DNA of 64,000 nucleotides from DASRDB01 sp035652815 (GCA_035652815.1 DASRDB010000019.1:62001-126000); one strand, 5' to 3'. Shown: positions 52,776-61,801, numbered from the stretch's first letter. Notes: generated by a model not told the origin, from the letters alone. Made by a program: numbers and translations.

Positions 52776-53765
52776 ATGCCAGAATTACCCGAAGTAGAAT
52801 ACACCGCTCGCCAGTTACGTGAAACGATTATAGGAGCAACCATTCAGGACGCGCTGGTTTTCTGGGATCGCACCATCGGTCATCCAGACCCCAACGATTT
52901 TCGCGCTGAGATCGCCGAATTGCGCATCGAGGAGGTGCGCAGGCGCGCCAAGTATCTGATAGTAGACCTGGCTGGGGGCGAGCAGAAGTACATCCTGACC
53001 ATTCATCGCCGCATGACTGGTAATTTGCTCCTGCTCGCGCCCGGCTGGGAACTGGATACCAGCCTGCGCGAACGAGACCCGGTCGCCTGGAATACGAAAG
53101 GGCCGATCTTTCACGGGTACACGATTCGCCGCACGCATTGCTATTCAACACAGCAGGGCGAAAAGACTGAGCAGGATGAAGAAAAAAAGGATTTTCACGC
53201 GGAAATAGGCTACTGCCGCGCCTGCTTTATCCTGGAAGATGGTCGCTGTCTCCTGTTTACCGACCCGCGAAAGTTTGGCCGCATTGAGCTATGGCCGCAG
53301 GAGCAGGAGTTGCAGGCTCTTGCTGGTCTGGGGCTGGAGCCTTTGAGCGAGGCCTTTACCCTGGAAGAACTACAGGCGCGGCTGGCGGGTCGTAGAGGGA
53401 ACATTAAACAGGCGCTTTTGAACCAGGAGATTCTGGCCGGGCTGGGCAATATTTACGCTGACGAGGCGCTTTATTATGCGCGTATCCATCCCTTGCGTCC
53501 TGCCAATACGCTGACGTTAGAGGAATTACGCCTGCTGCGCGAGGGTATTATCGCGGTGCTGACGCTGGGCATTGAGCATGGCGGCACCTCCTTCAGCGAG
53601 TATCGCGACCTGTGGGGTGAGGCGGGCGATAATTTTTCGCACGTGCAGGTGTACCAGCAAGAGGGCAAGCCATGCCAGCGCTGCGGCACGCTTATCGAGC
53701 GCATTGTTGTGGCCCAGCGCAGTACGCATTTTTGCCCCACCTGCCAGCAGCTTATTGGGGAGTAA
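52776..53765 (+). CDS. mutM: Formamidopyrimidine-DNA glycosylase
   Basis: The 329-residue enzyme removes 8-oxoguanine and nicks the abasic site. After the start Met it reads PELPEVEYTARQL with the catalytic proline and glutamates. RRAKYLIVDL carries the conserved lysine, and the C-terminal zinc finger is CQRCGTLIERI and CPTCQQ. It is about 50 residues longer than E. coli MutM because of an insertion around residues 105-150 (STQQGEKTEQDEEKKDF). Its last codons overlap the end of the convergent lipoprotein gene by 14 bases. Confidence 0.95.
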   Translation: MPELPEVEYTARQLRETIIGATIQDALVFWDRTIGHPDPNDFRAEIAELRIEEVRRRAKYLIVDLAGGEQKYILTIHRRMTGNLLLLAPGWELDTSLRERDPVAWNTKGPIFHGYTIRRTHCYSTQQGEKTEQDEEKKDFHAEIGYCRACFILEDGRCLLFTDPRKFGRIELWPQEQELQALAGLGLEPLSEAFTLEELQARLAGRRGNIKQALLNQEILAGLGNIYADEALYYARIHPLRPANTLTLEELRLLREGIIAVLTLGIEHGGTSFSEYRDLWGEAGDNFSHVQVYQQEGKPCQRCGTLIERIVVAQRSTHFCPTCQQLIGE

Positions 53766-54213
53766 AGAAGGCCTGTGAGCAGTGAACCGTTCCACCCCGG
53801 AAATTGCTGAAGGTCACATCGATAGTCGCGGGTATTTTGACTGGCTGGCGTCCCTGTAGCGGTAAGGTGAACGAGACATAGCCACCAGGGTCGCTGACCG
53901 GGTGCTGGTCGAGCGTCTGATCGCCATCGTGAAAATGTACCACTGCTGTCGCAGTAGCTCCGCCAACGCCCGCAACGTCACTGGTTAAGCGGGCATAAAT
54001 TGTGATGGTCGAATCTGGGCCGGGCGCATTATTAGAGGTCCAGGCTCCGCAGCGATAGGTCGGTGTTGTAGGAATGGGCGAGACCGAATTTTGGAAGGTT
54101 TTACTGACCGTCACTGTGCGTGCAGGTTGTAACTGGTTTACCGTCGGCCCGCAAGCCGCGAGCAGCATAAGCAGAAACAAAAGTGCGGCCAGTTTGGAAT
54201 GTATTTTTTTCAT
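53752..54213 (-). CDS. Putative lipoprotein
   Basis: The protein (153 aa) has a lipoprotein signal: Lys-rich start, hydrophobic stretch LAALLFLLMLLAAC with the lipobox LAAC at the end. The mature part is Thr/Val/Pro rich with two Cys, probably a small beta-sandwich (TITIYARLTSDVAGV). It overlaps the end of mutM on the opposite strand. I use the second ATG (54213), since the two Met are adjacent. Confidence 0.75.
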   Translation of the reverse strand: MKKIHSKLAALLFLLMLLAACGPTVNQLQPARTVTVSKTFQNSVSPIPTTPTYRCGAWTSNNAPGPDSTITIYARLTSDVAGVGGATATAVVHFHDGDQTLDQHPVSDPGGYVSFTLPLQGRQPVKIPATIDVTFSNFRGGTVHCSQAFFTPQ

Positions 54214-54520
54214 CATCTCAAGATAGCTATTTCCTCAAACAAAATATCTGACAGATGTACTCACGATTGGTTTTCGGTGAAGGTAACAAGATATGCGGAA
54301 AAGCTTAACCCCTCGAATTTTACCATCTAGCGGACAAAGTGTGGCAGAAATTTGGAGCTTCGTGTACAGTATATCGTAGGTGGCCATGCGAACAACGTAC
54401 AACAAAACCACTATCTATTGTTGGCTTGCTCATTTGATGCAACTATGTTAAACTATGACTGGTTGGATAACTCCCAGATGAGATGTGTAATACTAGCTCT
54501 AGTAAGGATGTATATTTTTT

Positions 54521-55384
54521 GTGAGTCAGCACATGGATGATTCGTTGAATTGGCTCAACCATATGCTTAGCAGCGACAGTTTTGCATCAGGCAATGGCAG
54601 GGGCCAGTACGGCAATCAAAGCGGTAATGACTCGGGTGATGCTGAGCTACATGCACACCTTAGCAGGAGTGATACACCTACCGTTGATATTCGGCCTGAT
54701 CCCGGTCGCGAACAGCGTAAAGGCGTACCTGAGATTGTTTTTGGCGAGACGAAAGAAACCGGCCAGGTGATCGCCATGTCGCGGGTGCTGCTGGAAAAGA
54801 CGGGGCGGGCAATTATCAGCCGGGTTCGGTCGGACACAGTAGCGGCGTTGCGCGAGGCGTTTTCGGACTGCACTTTCCGGGTGCGGGAAGCTGCTCGCGC
54901 AGTAGCGATTTATCGTCCAGACTATGTGCATCGCAACACAGGAGGGCATGTAGGCGTAATCAGCGCTGGCACGTCCGATATTCCGGTGGCGGAGGAAGCG
55001 GCGCTCATTGCGGAAGAAATGGGTTGCCGTGTGACGTGTATTTATGATGTAGGCGTGGCGGGGTTGCACCGCTTGCTACAACCGCTGCGCGACCTGCTGC
55101 AACAAGACGCGGACGTGATCATTGTGGCAGCAGGCATGGATGGCGCGTTACCATCGGTAGTGGCAGGGCTGGTTCCTGTCCCTGTAATTGGCTTGCCAAC
55201 CTCGATTGGCTATGGAATGGGCGGCAAGGGTGTTGCCGCACTGCTAACGATGTTGCAAACGTGCGCGCCCGGTCTCACCGTCGTCAACATCGATAACGGC
55301 GTTGGCGCGGGTATCACGGCAGGTATGATTGCTAACCGTGTAGCGCAGGCACGGACGCGAGCGCGAGAACATCAATCGCAGTAG
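54521..55384 (+). CDS. larB: LarB-type nickel-pincer-cofactor protein
   Basis: The 287-residue protein carboxylates and hydrolyses nicotinic acid adenine dinucleotide in the first step of the pincer nucleotide for lactate racemase. The PurE-like core has VGVISAGTSDIPVAEEAA, CIYDVGVAGLHRLL and VAAGMDGALPSVVAGLV. The N-terminal 80 residues are less conserved. The start is a GTG at 54521 with AAGGATG upstream; an ATG lies four codons later. No larA, larC or larE is seen in this window, so LarB may be part of a split pathway. Confidence 0.85.
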   Translation: MSQHMDDSLNWLNHMLSSDSFASGNGRGQYGNQSGNDSGDAELHAHLSRSDTPTVDIRPDPGREQRKGVPEIVFGETKETGQVIAMSRVLLEKTGRAIISRVRSDTVAALREAFSDCTFRVREAARAVAIYRPDYVHRNTGGHVGVISAGTSDIPVAEEAALIAEEMGCRVTCIYDVGVAGLHRLLQPLRDLLQQDADVIIVAAGMDGALPSVVAGLVPVPVIGLPTSIGYGMGGKGVAALLTMLQTCAPGLTVVNIDNGVGAGITAGMIANRVAQARTRAREHQSQ

Positions 55385-55476
55385 GATGCAGCGAGATGTT
55401 CTACTAATAGAATGTCTCACCGCATTGTATATCGGGTTCATGTGGTAGTACGAGTATAAGAAGGGCGGGACTTTCT

Positions 55477-55749
55477 ATGGCAAACAACAAACGAGGACCA
55501 GAACCAGGATCGCAGAAAGCGAAGCGGGGCGGTCAGGCAGTACGTGAGAAGTATGGGCCGGAGTTCTATTCCAGGATCGGCAAGAAGGGCGGCGAAACCG
55601 TGAAGGAGAAACGGGGTCCGCAATTCTACGCCGAGATTGGCAAGAAGGGCGGGGAATCGACCAAGCGGCAGCAGGGTTCGGAGTTTTACTCCAAGATTGG
55701 CAAAAAGGGTGGCGAACGCGGTCGCGCCGCCGCAACGGAAAAAGAGTAG
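55477..55749 (+). CDS. KGG-repeat stress protein
   Basis: This 90-residue, very basic and hydrophilic protein has four copies of a short motif (KRGGQAVRE, KKGGETVKE, KKGGESTKR, KKGGERGRA), each after FYSRIG-like segments. It resembles the con-10/GsiB-type general-stress proteins. The role in Bacillus is stationary-phase or desiccation stress. It ends at a shared terminator with ftsZ. Confidence 0.88.
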   Translation: MANNKRGPEPGSQKAKRGGQAVREKYGPEFYSRIGKKGGETVKEKRGPQFYAEIGKKGGESTKRQQGSEFYSKIGKKGGERGRAAATEKE

Positions 55750-55757
55750 GGACAAGA

Positions 55758-55795
55758 AAGGCATTTCTGAAGTAGCTCAGAAATGCCTTCTTCTC
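55758..55795. terminator. Bidirectional terminator between KGG gene and ftsZ
   Basis: AAGGCATTTCTGA and TCAGAAATGCCTT form a perfect 13-bp stem with a 6-base loop. Short T-rich sequence follows on both strands, so it can serve both converging genes. Confidence 0.8.
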
Positions 55796-55796
55796 G

Positions 55797-57389
55797 TTAT
55801 TGATGCCGCTTCATAAACGGCGGGACATCAATGCCCACGTCATCATCATCGTCGTCATCACCCATACGTTTATGACGGCGTCCCATGCTGCGCAAGCCAC
55901 GCAGGTCATCCAGGCTGCGCTGCGTGCGTCCCTGGTACAGAGAGGGCCTCGCTGTCTGCTGAGGCTGTCCTGCTGAGGCGCTTCCGGTTCCTGACTGTGA
56001 CTGAAACTGCGGCGCAGGTCGCGGTTGTGCTGCCGGTTGTGGCTGCACATCAGCTTGAGGCGCAGGCGATGGCACCGAGTACCCCTGTTGCGCTTGGGGC
56101 ATAGGGGTCGATGGCATGGGCGACCTGGGAGCGGGCATTCCTGGCTGCGAAGCCGTCTGCGAGCGCACATTTTCCAGGTGAATCGCTGGAATACGCACTG
56201 TTCGCGCCTCCTGCATGCCCGCCGCGATCAGCGTCACACGAATTGTATCTTCCAGCGAGGGATCGACCACTGCGCCAAAGGTGATATCCGCGCTCGTGTC
56301 GATGGCGTTGCCGATGTATTCAGCTACCTCATTGACCTCAAAGAGTGTCATATCCTCGCCGCCGCTGATATTGAACAGCACACGCTGCGCGCCGCGAATC
56401 GAAACATTCAAGAAGCCGCCCGCGACAGCTTCCTCGGCGGCGCGTTGCGCGCGATTGCGCCCCTGCCCCTGACCGATGCTCATCAAGGCAGTGCCAGCCT
56501 CGCGCAGGACGCTGCGCACGTCCGCGAAATCAACATTAACCAGGCCGGGTACGTTGATGACTTCGGCAATGCCCTGCACGCCCTGGCGCAGCACATCGTC
56601 GGCTACCTTAAACGCCTCGTTGAGACTACGATCTCGTCCAATGCTTGCCAGCAGGCGATCATTAGGAACCGTAATCAGCGCGTCAATCGCTTCACCCAGC
56701 GCTTTCAGGCCCTCCTCGGCCACGCGCTTGCGCCGCGAACCCTCGAAGGTGAAAGGCAAAGTGACGATGCCGACTGTCAGTGACCCCATCTTTTTCGCCA
56801 GTGAGGCGACAATGGGCGCTCCACCGGTGCCCGTTCCGCCACCCATACCGGCGGCAATAAACACCAGGTCAGCATTGCCGAGCGCGGCAGCGATCTCCTC
56901 TGTGCTTTCAGAGGCTGCGCGCGCTCCCACAGCAGCATTTCCGCCCGCTCCCAGGCCTTTTGTATAGTGCTTGCCAAGACAGATGCGAGTGGGCGCGGGT
57001 GACAGGGAGAGAACCTGCGCATCGGTGTTTAACGCGACATAGCGCACGCCGCGCACGCGGGCCTCGATCATGCGATTGATGGCGTTCATTCCTCCGCCGC
57101 CAACTCCAACAACGACGATATCGGCGGAGTTAAGCGACTCATCCGGGATACCATAGTAATCATCCGGGGAGGCTCGTTCCGCATCAGTATCGCGCTGCTC
57201 CCAGCCTGCTCGCTCCTGCATTCCTCGTCTATCACGCATATCCACATCCTCTACCTCGTGCCGGAGTACGGCCCACTGCTCATCCTGTCCAGCCTGTGAT
57301 CCGTCCTGGCCTGATCCTTTGCCTGGTCTGGGGGGAAACTGACGTTTGTTGGCATCATCATGAAACTTTGACTGCACTCGGTCCCCCAT
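55797..57389 (-). CDS. ftsZ: Cell division protein FtsZ
   Basis: The tubulin-like GTPase (530 aa) has GVGGGGMNAINRMI (from residue 95), the tubulin signature GGGTGTG (183-189), the NDRLL and FKVADDVL regions of the C-terminal core, then about 130 residues of Pro/Gln-rich linker and the conserved tip DVPPFMKRHQ, which would bind FtsA or SepF. It is unusual at the N-terminus, with about 85 hydrophilic residues before the GTPase core, and has an unbroken run of seven aspartates before the tip. It stands alone, without the dcw cluster genes. Start choice is uncertain because the ribosome site is weak. Confidence 0.93.
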   Translation of the reverse strand: MGDRVQSKFHDDANKRQFPPRPGKGSGQDGSQAGQDEQWAVLRHEVEDVDMRDRRGMQERAGWEQRDTDAERASPDDYYGIPDESLNSADIVVVGVGGGGMNAINRMIEARVRGVRYVALNTDAQVLSLSPAPTRICLGKHYTKGLGAGGNAAVGARAASESTEEIAAALGNADLVFIAAGMGGGTGTGGAPIVASLAKKMGSLTVGIVTLPFTFEGSRRKRVAEEGLKALGEAIDALITVPNDRLLASIGRDRSLNEAFKVADDVLRQGVQGIAEVINVPGLVNVDFADVRSVLREAGTALMSIGQGQGRNRAQRAAEEAVAGGFLNVSIRGAQRVLFNISGGEDMTLFEVNEVAEYIGNAIDTSADITFGAVVDPSLEDTIRVTLIAAGMQEARTVRIPAIHLENVRSQTASQPGMPAPRSPMPSTPMPQAQQGYSVPSPAPQADVQPQPAAQPRPAPQFQSQSGTGSASAGQPQQTARPSLYQGRTQRSLDDLRGLRSMGRRHKRMGDDDDDDDVGIDVPPFMKRHQ

Positions 57390-57561
57390 TTCTGTTCTTC
57401 AAAGCCTGTTTCACAGCGTTATTGCTTTGCGTTGAAGTGCCTGGATGGCTTCTACAGCGCATTGTAACAACTGTGTCAAGTTTCTTCAAAAAAAAGTTAT
57501 AGTAGTCTTCTATTATTAATAACGCATAACTCAGGAAAAACGATGGCATATTTGAAAGATG

Positions 57562-57598
57562 AAAAAAAGGCGCTCTACCAAATTCCGGCAGAGCGCCA
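57562..57598 (-). terminator. Terminator after the 40-residue protein gene
   Basis: On the minus strand GGCGCTCTGCC and GGTAGAGCGCC form a strong stem around GGAATTT, followed by TTTTTTT. It lies 13 bases after the stop of the gene at 57611. Confidence 0.88.
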
Positions 57599-57610
57599 TA
57601 TTGTCGGGCA

Positions 57611-57733
57611 TTATTCCTTTTTCAAAATGCCAGCATTCTGCTTGGCTGCCTTCTTCTCCCGCTGCATCTCCTTCTTCTGCTTGTTAGACTTGGGGGCCGC
57701 TTTCTGCGATTTGTGCTGTTCTTTGTTTGCCAC
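57611..57733 (-). CDS. Small lysine-rich protein (40 aa)
   Basis: This short frame encodes MANKEQHKSQKAAPKSN and then KQKKEMQREKKAAKQN, ending GILKKE. It is highly basic and probably helical, with no membrane part. The start is GTG at 57733, with AAAGGCAGG upstream. The frame is closed by a strong terminator at 57562. Such small Lys/Ala-rich proteins are found in Chloroflexota, but I know no function; it may bind nucleic acid or ribosomes. Confidence 0.7.
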   Translation of the reverse strand: MANKEQHKSQKAAPKSNKQKKEMQREKKAAKQNAGILKKE

Positions 57734-57813
57734 GGGGCACCTGCCTTTCTGACACACTGGTCAACGTAGGATAATTCTATTGTACCAGAAACCATGCCCA
57801 ACGGCTATAGTAC

Positions 57814-58398
57814 TTATCGCTCTGGCGGCAGTTCGCTCCACTTGGAAACAGAAACTTGCCGGTAGCTTGCGAGTCGATCTAAGAGCGCTGCGGGATTTTC
57901 CTCACACAACAGAATATCCACGTGCTGAGGCGCAATGAAACCCTCCCGTGAGGCATGTTGTATAAATGCCAGCAACGGTTGAAAATAGCCAGCGACCTCC
58001 AATATACCAACAGGTTTGGTATGCAGCCCGATTTGCGACCACGTGATGATCTCAAACAGTTCGTCCAATGTGCCGTAGCCGCCCGGTAGCGCGATAAAGC
58101 CATCGGCCAGATCAGCCATTTTTGCCTTGCGTTCATGCATGCTCTCAGTTTCATAAAGCTGCGTCAAACCCGCATGTGCCACCTCGCGCCGAAATAGCCC
58201 ACGTGGAAGCACGCCGAATACTTCACCTCCATTTTCCAGCACGCTATCAGCCAGCAGGCCCATCAGCCCCACGCTCGCGCCACCATAAACCAGCCCCAAG
58301 CCTCGCTTCGCCAATTCCTTGCCCAATGCCTTTGCTGCCTGGGCATACTCAGGACGATTGCCGGGGTTGGAGCCTGTGAATACGCAAATTCTTTGCAA
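57814..58398 (-). CDS. LOG-family nucleotide phosphoribohydrolase
   Basis: The 194-residue protein is a TIGR00730/LOG-type Rossmann enzyme. It has VFTGSNPGNRPEYA, LVYGGASVGLMGLLAD, MHERKAKMADLADGFIALPGGYGTLDELFE with the PGGxGTxxE and the RK signature. These enzymes release the base from nucleoside monophosphates such as cytokinin riboside phosphate or AMP. The start is TTG at 58398, with AAGGAGAAA upstream. Confidence 0.9.
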   Translation of the reverse strand: MQRICVFTGSNPGNRPEYAQAAKALGKELAKRGLGLVYGGASVGLMGLLADSVLENGGEVFGVLPRGLFRREVAHAGLTQLYETESMHERKAKMADLADGFIALPGGYGTLDELFEIITWSQIGLHTKPVGILEVAGYFQPLLAFIQHASREGFIAPQHVDILLCEENPAALLDRLASYRQVSVSKWSELPPER

Positions 58399-58424
58399 TC
58401 GCGGTTTCTCCTTGCCTGATTATG

Positions 58425-59876
58425 TTACGCCGTGTCTCTGGCCGTTGGCTCAACACTTTCTGTTGTAGTAAGCTCCTGTTCTAGATGGCTGCGATGCCGA
58501 CTGTACAGGAAGTAAATGAGCAGCCCGATAGCCAGCCAGATGATGAAGCGGCCGATGGTGACCAATGGCAGGCTGACAATCAGTACGAATGAGCCGATCA
58601 TGGAAAGGATTGGAATCAGGGGGACCAATGGTACACGGTATCCACGCCTCAAATTGGGTTGGGTGCGGCGCAGGATAATGATGGATGCCGAGACCAGCAC
58701 GAATGCTGCCAGCGTCCCAATGTTCGTGAGTTCAGCCACGACATCGATCGGGGTGAAACCAGCGACGAGTGCAACTACTATACCAACAAGCATCGTCGAT
58801 AGGTATGGTGTGCGGAAGCGTGGGTGAACTTTCGCGAAGAACCCTGGGAGGAGACCATCACGCGACATCGCGAAGAAGATACGGCTCTGACCGAAGAGCA
58901 GGACGAGCAAGACAGTCGTCAAGCCACAGATTGCGCCTATCGAGATGATTGATCCTGCTGCATTCAGGCCGAGCAAGATGAGCGCATGTGATACTGGCGA
59001 GGGTACATTGAGCCTGGTATACGAGACGACCCCGGTCAGTACTGCGGTCACCAGAATGTAGAGGGCTGTGCAGATCAGCAGGCTTAAAAAGATGCCGATT
59101 GGTAAGTCTCTTGAGGGATTGCGTGACTCCTCCGCTGAGGTCGAGATCTGGTCAAAGCCAATATAGGCGAAGAAGATAATCGCGGCACCTTTGAAGACGC
59201 CACCGACGCCAAAGGGGAGAAACGGCGTCCAATTTGCTGGATTGACATGACCAAAACCGACGACGATAAAGAACACGATCACCGCAAGCTTGATAGTCAC
59301 AATCACGTTATTGACTTTGGTGCTTTCAGAGGTACCGAGAATCAGCAGGGCGGTCATCACCAGGATGATGAGAAACGCCGGTAAATTGATGATGCCACCA
59401 GCGAAGGGCGACAAGGTAAGGGCTTTGGGTATAGTGATTCCGAGGGCGCTTTTGAGGAGGTCGGTAAAGTATCCCGACCAGCCAATACTGACTGCGGCCG
59501 CTCCCACAGCATATTCCAGGATCAGGTCCCAGCCAATAATCCAGGCAATGAGTTCGCCGAGTGTTGCGTAGGAGTAGGTGTAGGCGCTGCCAGCTATAGG
59601 TACAGTGCTGGCGAGTTCGGCATAGCAGATAGCGGCAAGGCCGCTGACAATACCTGCCAGGACGAAGGAAAGGATCAAACCAGGGCCGGCATACTTTGCC
59701 GCAGCCACGCCGGTTAAAACGAAAATACCGGTTCCTACGATGGCTCCGACGCCCAGCAAGGTGATGGAGATCGGACCCAGTGTACGCTTCAGCCCATGCT
59801 CGGCCTCGTCGCCTTGCTTCAAAATGAGGTCAATTGGCTTGACTCGCCAGATACTCCTTCTTTGCACAGTAGCCAT
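58425..59876 (-). CDS. APC-family amino acid permease
   Basis: The 483-residue transporter has twelve or more helices. Typical APC features: GVGAIVGTGIFVLTGVAA in TM1, GLAAICYAELASTVPIAGSAYTY in TM3, and ESRNPSRDLPIGIF after TM6. It resembles the cationic amino acid transporter subgroup (YhdG/CAT). I start at the ATG at 59876 (MATVQRRS), with AAGGAG nearby; an in-frame start 30 codons earlier is less likely. Only the 26-base gap to the LOG gene suggests coupling. Confidence 0.9.
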   Translation of the reverse strand: MATVQRRSIWRVKPIDLILKQGDEAEHGLKRTLGPISITLLGVGAIVGTGIFVLTGVAAAKYAGPGLILSFVLAGIVSGLAAICYAELASTVPIAGSAYTYSYATLGELIAWIIGWDLILEYAVGAAAVSIGWSGYFTDLLKSALGITIPKALTLSPFAGGIINLPAFLIILVMTALLILGTSESTKVNNVIVTIKLAVIVFFIVVGFGHVNPANWTPFLPFGVGGVFKGAAIIFFAYIGFDQISTSAEESRNPSRDLPIGIFLSLLICTALYILVTAVLTGVVSYTRLNVPSPVSHALILLGLNAAGSIISIGAICGLTTVLLVLLFGQSRIFFAMSRDGLLPGFFAKVHPRFRTPYLSTMLVGIVVALVAGFTPIDVVAELTNIGTLAAFVLVSASIIILRRTQPNLRRGYRVPLVPLIPILSMIGSFVLIVSLPLVTIGRFIIWLAIGLLIYFLYSRHRSHLEQELTTTESVEPTARDTA

Positions 59877-60178
59877 GGGAAGCTCCTTTTTTATACTTAC
59901 ATGCATGGAATGCTTGAAGTAAAGAAAATCGCAAGCAAAATAGAGCCAACATTTCTGACACGTCATGATATGGGGAATGGTTGCAGGTAGAGGTTTTCCC
60001 TTACGGTGGAAAGACGGATGTAAAGTTCCCCTGAAGGATGCAGAACCAATGCCTGTAGTGAAATATTTACTCCTTTTTATCTGTGCCTGACTCTGTTATA
60101 CTGCATAGGAACCGAACAGTCCTTGAATGCCTTTTATATATCGAACAAACAGAACACCGGACGGAAAGGAGAATACAC
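59877..60178. other. Divergent region between permease and Kiwa-like pair
   Basis: No gene is visible in these 302 bases. On the plus strand an extended -10, TGT-TATACT at 60094-60102, lies about 77 bases before the kwaA-like ATG. The -35 area is T-rich without a match to TTGACA. Confidence 0.5.
60094..60102 (+). promoter_or_regulatory. Extended -10 promoter of the Kiwa-like operon
   Basis: TGT followed by TATACT at 60094-60102 is a good extended -10. No -35 match at 17 bases. Confidence 0.5.
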
Positions 60179-60703
60179 ATGCCATCGCTTGTGGTACGCT
60201 GTCTGCTCTTTCTCAGTTCGTACTTTCCTCTGGCGCTCATCTTTTTCTTGCTGTTTGTTGAGCAACAACCGTTGTGGTCAAGCGTAATCCTGGCAATTGC
60301 TCTCTTTGGCCTGATTGTGATGATCTTGTTTTTCCTTGTGTTTGCGCCGCGCCTGGGAGCCTTTCAGGAGAAAGTGACGGGCCTGGAAAGGCGAGACGGG
60401 GATGTGATGAGTTATATTGCCAGTTACCTGCTCCCGTTTGTGGCGATTCCTTTTAGCGGCTGGCAGCAGGGAGCGGCATTACTGGTTTTTATTCTGGTTC
60501 TAGGAATAGTCTATGTGAACTCGAATATGATACACGTTAATCCGATGCTGAATCTCATGGGCTATCATCTGTACTCGGTAACGGTTGAAAAAAGCCAGGT
60601 GCCACACGCGCTGATTACGCAGCGCCGGGTTGCATTAGGCGAAACGCTGCACGTCATTGATATTGGTGATGGAATTTTTCTGGAAAAGCGAGTGCGAACA
60701 TGA
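60179..60703 (+). CDS. kwaA: KwaA-like four-helix membrane protein (Kiwa defence)
   Basis: The 174-residue protein has four membrane helices: around residues 5-25 (RCLLFLSSYFPLALIFFLLF), 33-55 (VILAIALFGLIVMILFFLVF), 80-95 (YIASYLLPFVAIPF) and 103-122 (ALLVFILVLGIVYVNSN). A cytosolic tail follows with NPMLNLMGYHLYSVTVE. This matches the size and topology of KwaA, the membrane sensor of the Kiwa anti-phage system, and its stop overlaps the next gene by four bases. I chose the ATG at 60179, with AAAGGAG upstream; the frame opens 32 codons earlier. Identification rests mainly on the partner gene. Confidence 0.72.
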   Translation: MPSLVVRCLLFLSSYFPLALIFFLLFVEQQPLWSSVILAIALFGLIVMILFFLVFAPRLGAFQEKVTGLERRDGDVMSYIASYLLPFVAIPFSGWQQGAALLVFILVLGIVYVNSNMIHVNPMLNLMGYHLYSVTVEKSQVPHALITQRRVALGETLHVIDIGDGIFLEKRVRT

Positions 60704-61674
60704 CGACATCGACCATCGCGAAAAAGACCTTTGAAGATCTGCTCAATCTTGATCTCAGCGTGTGTGAAGTAACCGTCTGCCTGGCCTCTACACTCAAAGA
60801 GGGACAAATCCCGCGCTTCGAGCGGCTGCTTCTTTCCGCGCGCCTGACCGAGACGTTTCGCAGCATCGCCGCCTATGTCCAGGCTCACGAGAAAAAAGAT
60901 TACAACAACGGCGACACGGTGCTGCATGCCTATGCCGCCGAGAGCAAGCCCGACGCGCACGAAGTCGAGTTCCTTGATCTCTCATCCTACCAGACCATCC
61001 TGGAGCAGATCAGCCCGCTTTCCGCACTTGCTGATGTCGAGATTTTTGATGCCGATGAAAAATTCATCGCGGGCATGCATTTCTATGCAATTGCCGTGCA
61101 GCCGCCCGATGGCGAACCCGCGTACTTCTTCCGCCTCTACTCGCCCCGGAAGATGCTGGCCCGTTCGCGCTTTTTCGCCATGATCTACAGCCAGGGCGTC
61201 TATGATCGTGTGGTTGACCCGCTTTTCCTGTTTGACCAGTTGATCGACTGCGTCAGCTATCGCGGCATCATGTACATCTTCCGCAAAGACCATTTCCAGG
61301 ACATCTTCCGTTTCTTCGAGATGATCCGCAATGCCGCGAAAGAAATTCTGGAAAGCATCCGTACCATCGTGCCCATTCAGAACTTCGAGGCCTTCGCTCA
61401 CGATTGCGAGTCGCACCTGCCCAAGCTGGTGAAGTTGAAAAACATCGCCGCCAAACCCTACTGGGGCAAGATTTCAATGGAAAACATCAAGACCGTGATC
61501 GCCCGCAACAACCTGCCGGTCAAGGTCGTACAACACGGCGGCACCGAAATGCTCGTCTACGACCCCACCAACAAATGGGTGCTGCTCAAGCTGCTGGATG
61601 ACGATTACCTGCTCTCGCTGATGACAGAGCAGACGTATGAGGTGACGGGGAAGAGGGAAGTGGAGAAGGAGTAA
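60700..61674 (+). CDS. kwaB: KwaB-like DUF4868 protein (Kiwa defence)
   Basis: The 324-residue soluble protein resembles KwaB: an N-terminal half with a variable domain (DLLNLDLSVCEVTVCLAST, AYVQAHEKKDYNNGD) and a DUF4868 core (FFRLYSPRKMLARSRFFAMI, VYDRVVDPLFLFDQLIDCVS, GIMYIFRKDHFQDIFRFFEM). In Kiwa, KwaB is the DNA-binding effector that acts with the membrane partner KwaA. The ATG overlaps the preceding stop (ATGA), so both are made together. The only competing idea is another DUF4868 pair of unknown role. Confidence 0.78.
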   Translation: MTTSTIAKKTFEDLLNLDLSVCEVTVCLASTLKEGQIPRFERLLLSARLTETFRSIAAYVQAHEKKDYNNGDTVLHAYAAESKPDAHEVEFLDLSSYQTILEQISPLSALADVEIFDADEKFIAGMHFYAIAVQPPDGEPAYFFRLYSPRKMLARSRFFAMIYSQGVYDRVVDPLFLFDQLIDCVSYRGIMYIFRKDHFQDIFRFFEMIRNAAKEILESIRTIVPIQNFEAFAHDCESHLPKLVKLKNIAAKPYWGKISMENIKTVIARNNLPVKVVQHGGTEMLVYDPTNKWVLLKLLDDDYLLSLMTEQTYEVTGKREVEKE

Positions 61675-61801
61675 AGCTTTCAACTACATCCAACTTGATC
61701 GAAGTATCGATCATTGGACGTTGTGGGAGCTATCTCTGAATGGTATAGTCCTTTCATGTAGCGAATAATGTTGCAATGTACTAATAAAAAGGAACCCAAC
61801 C

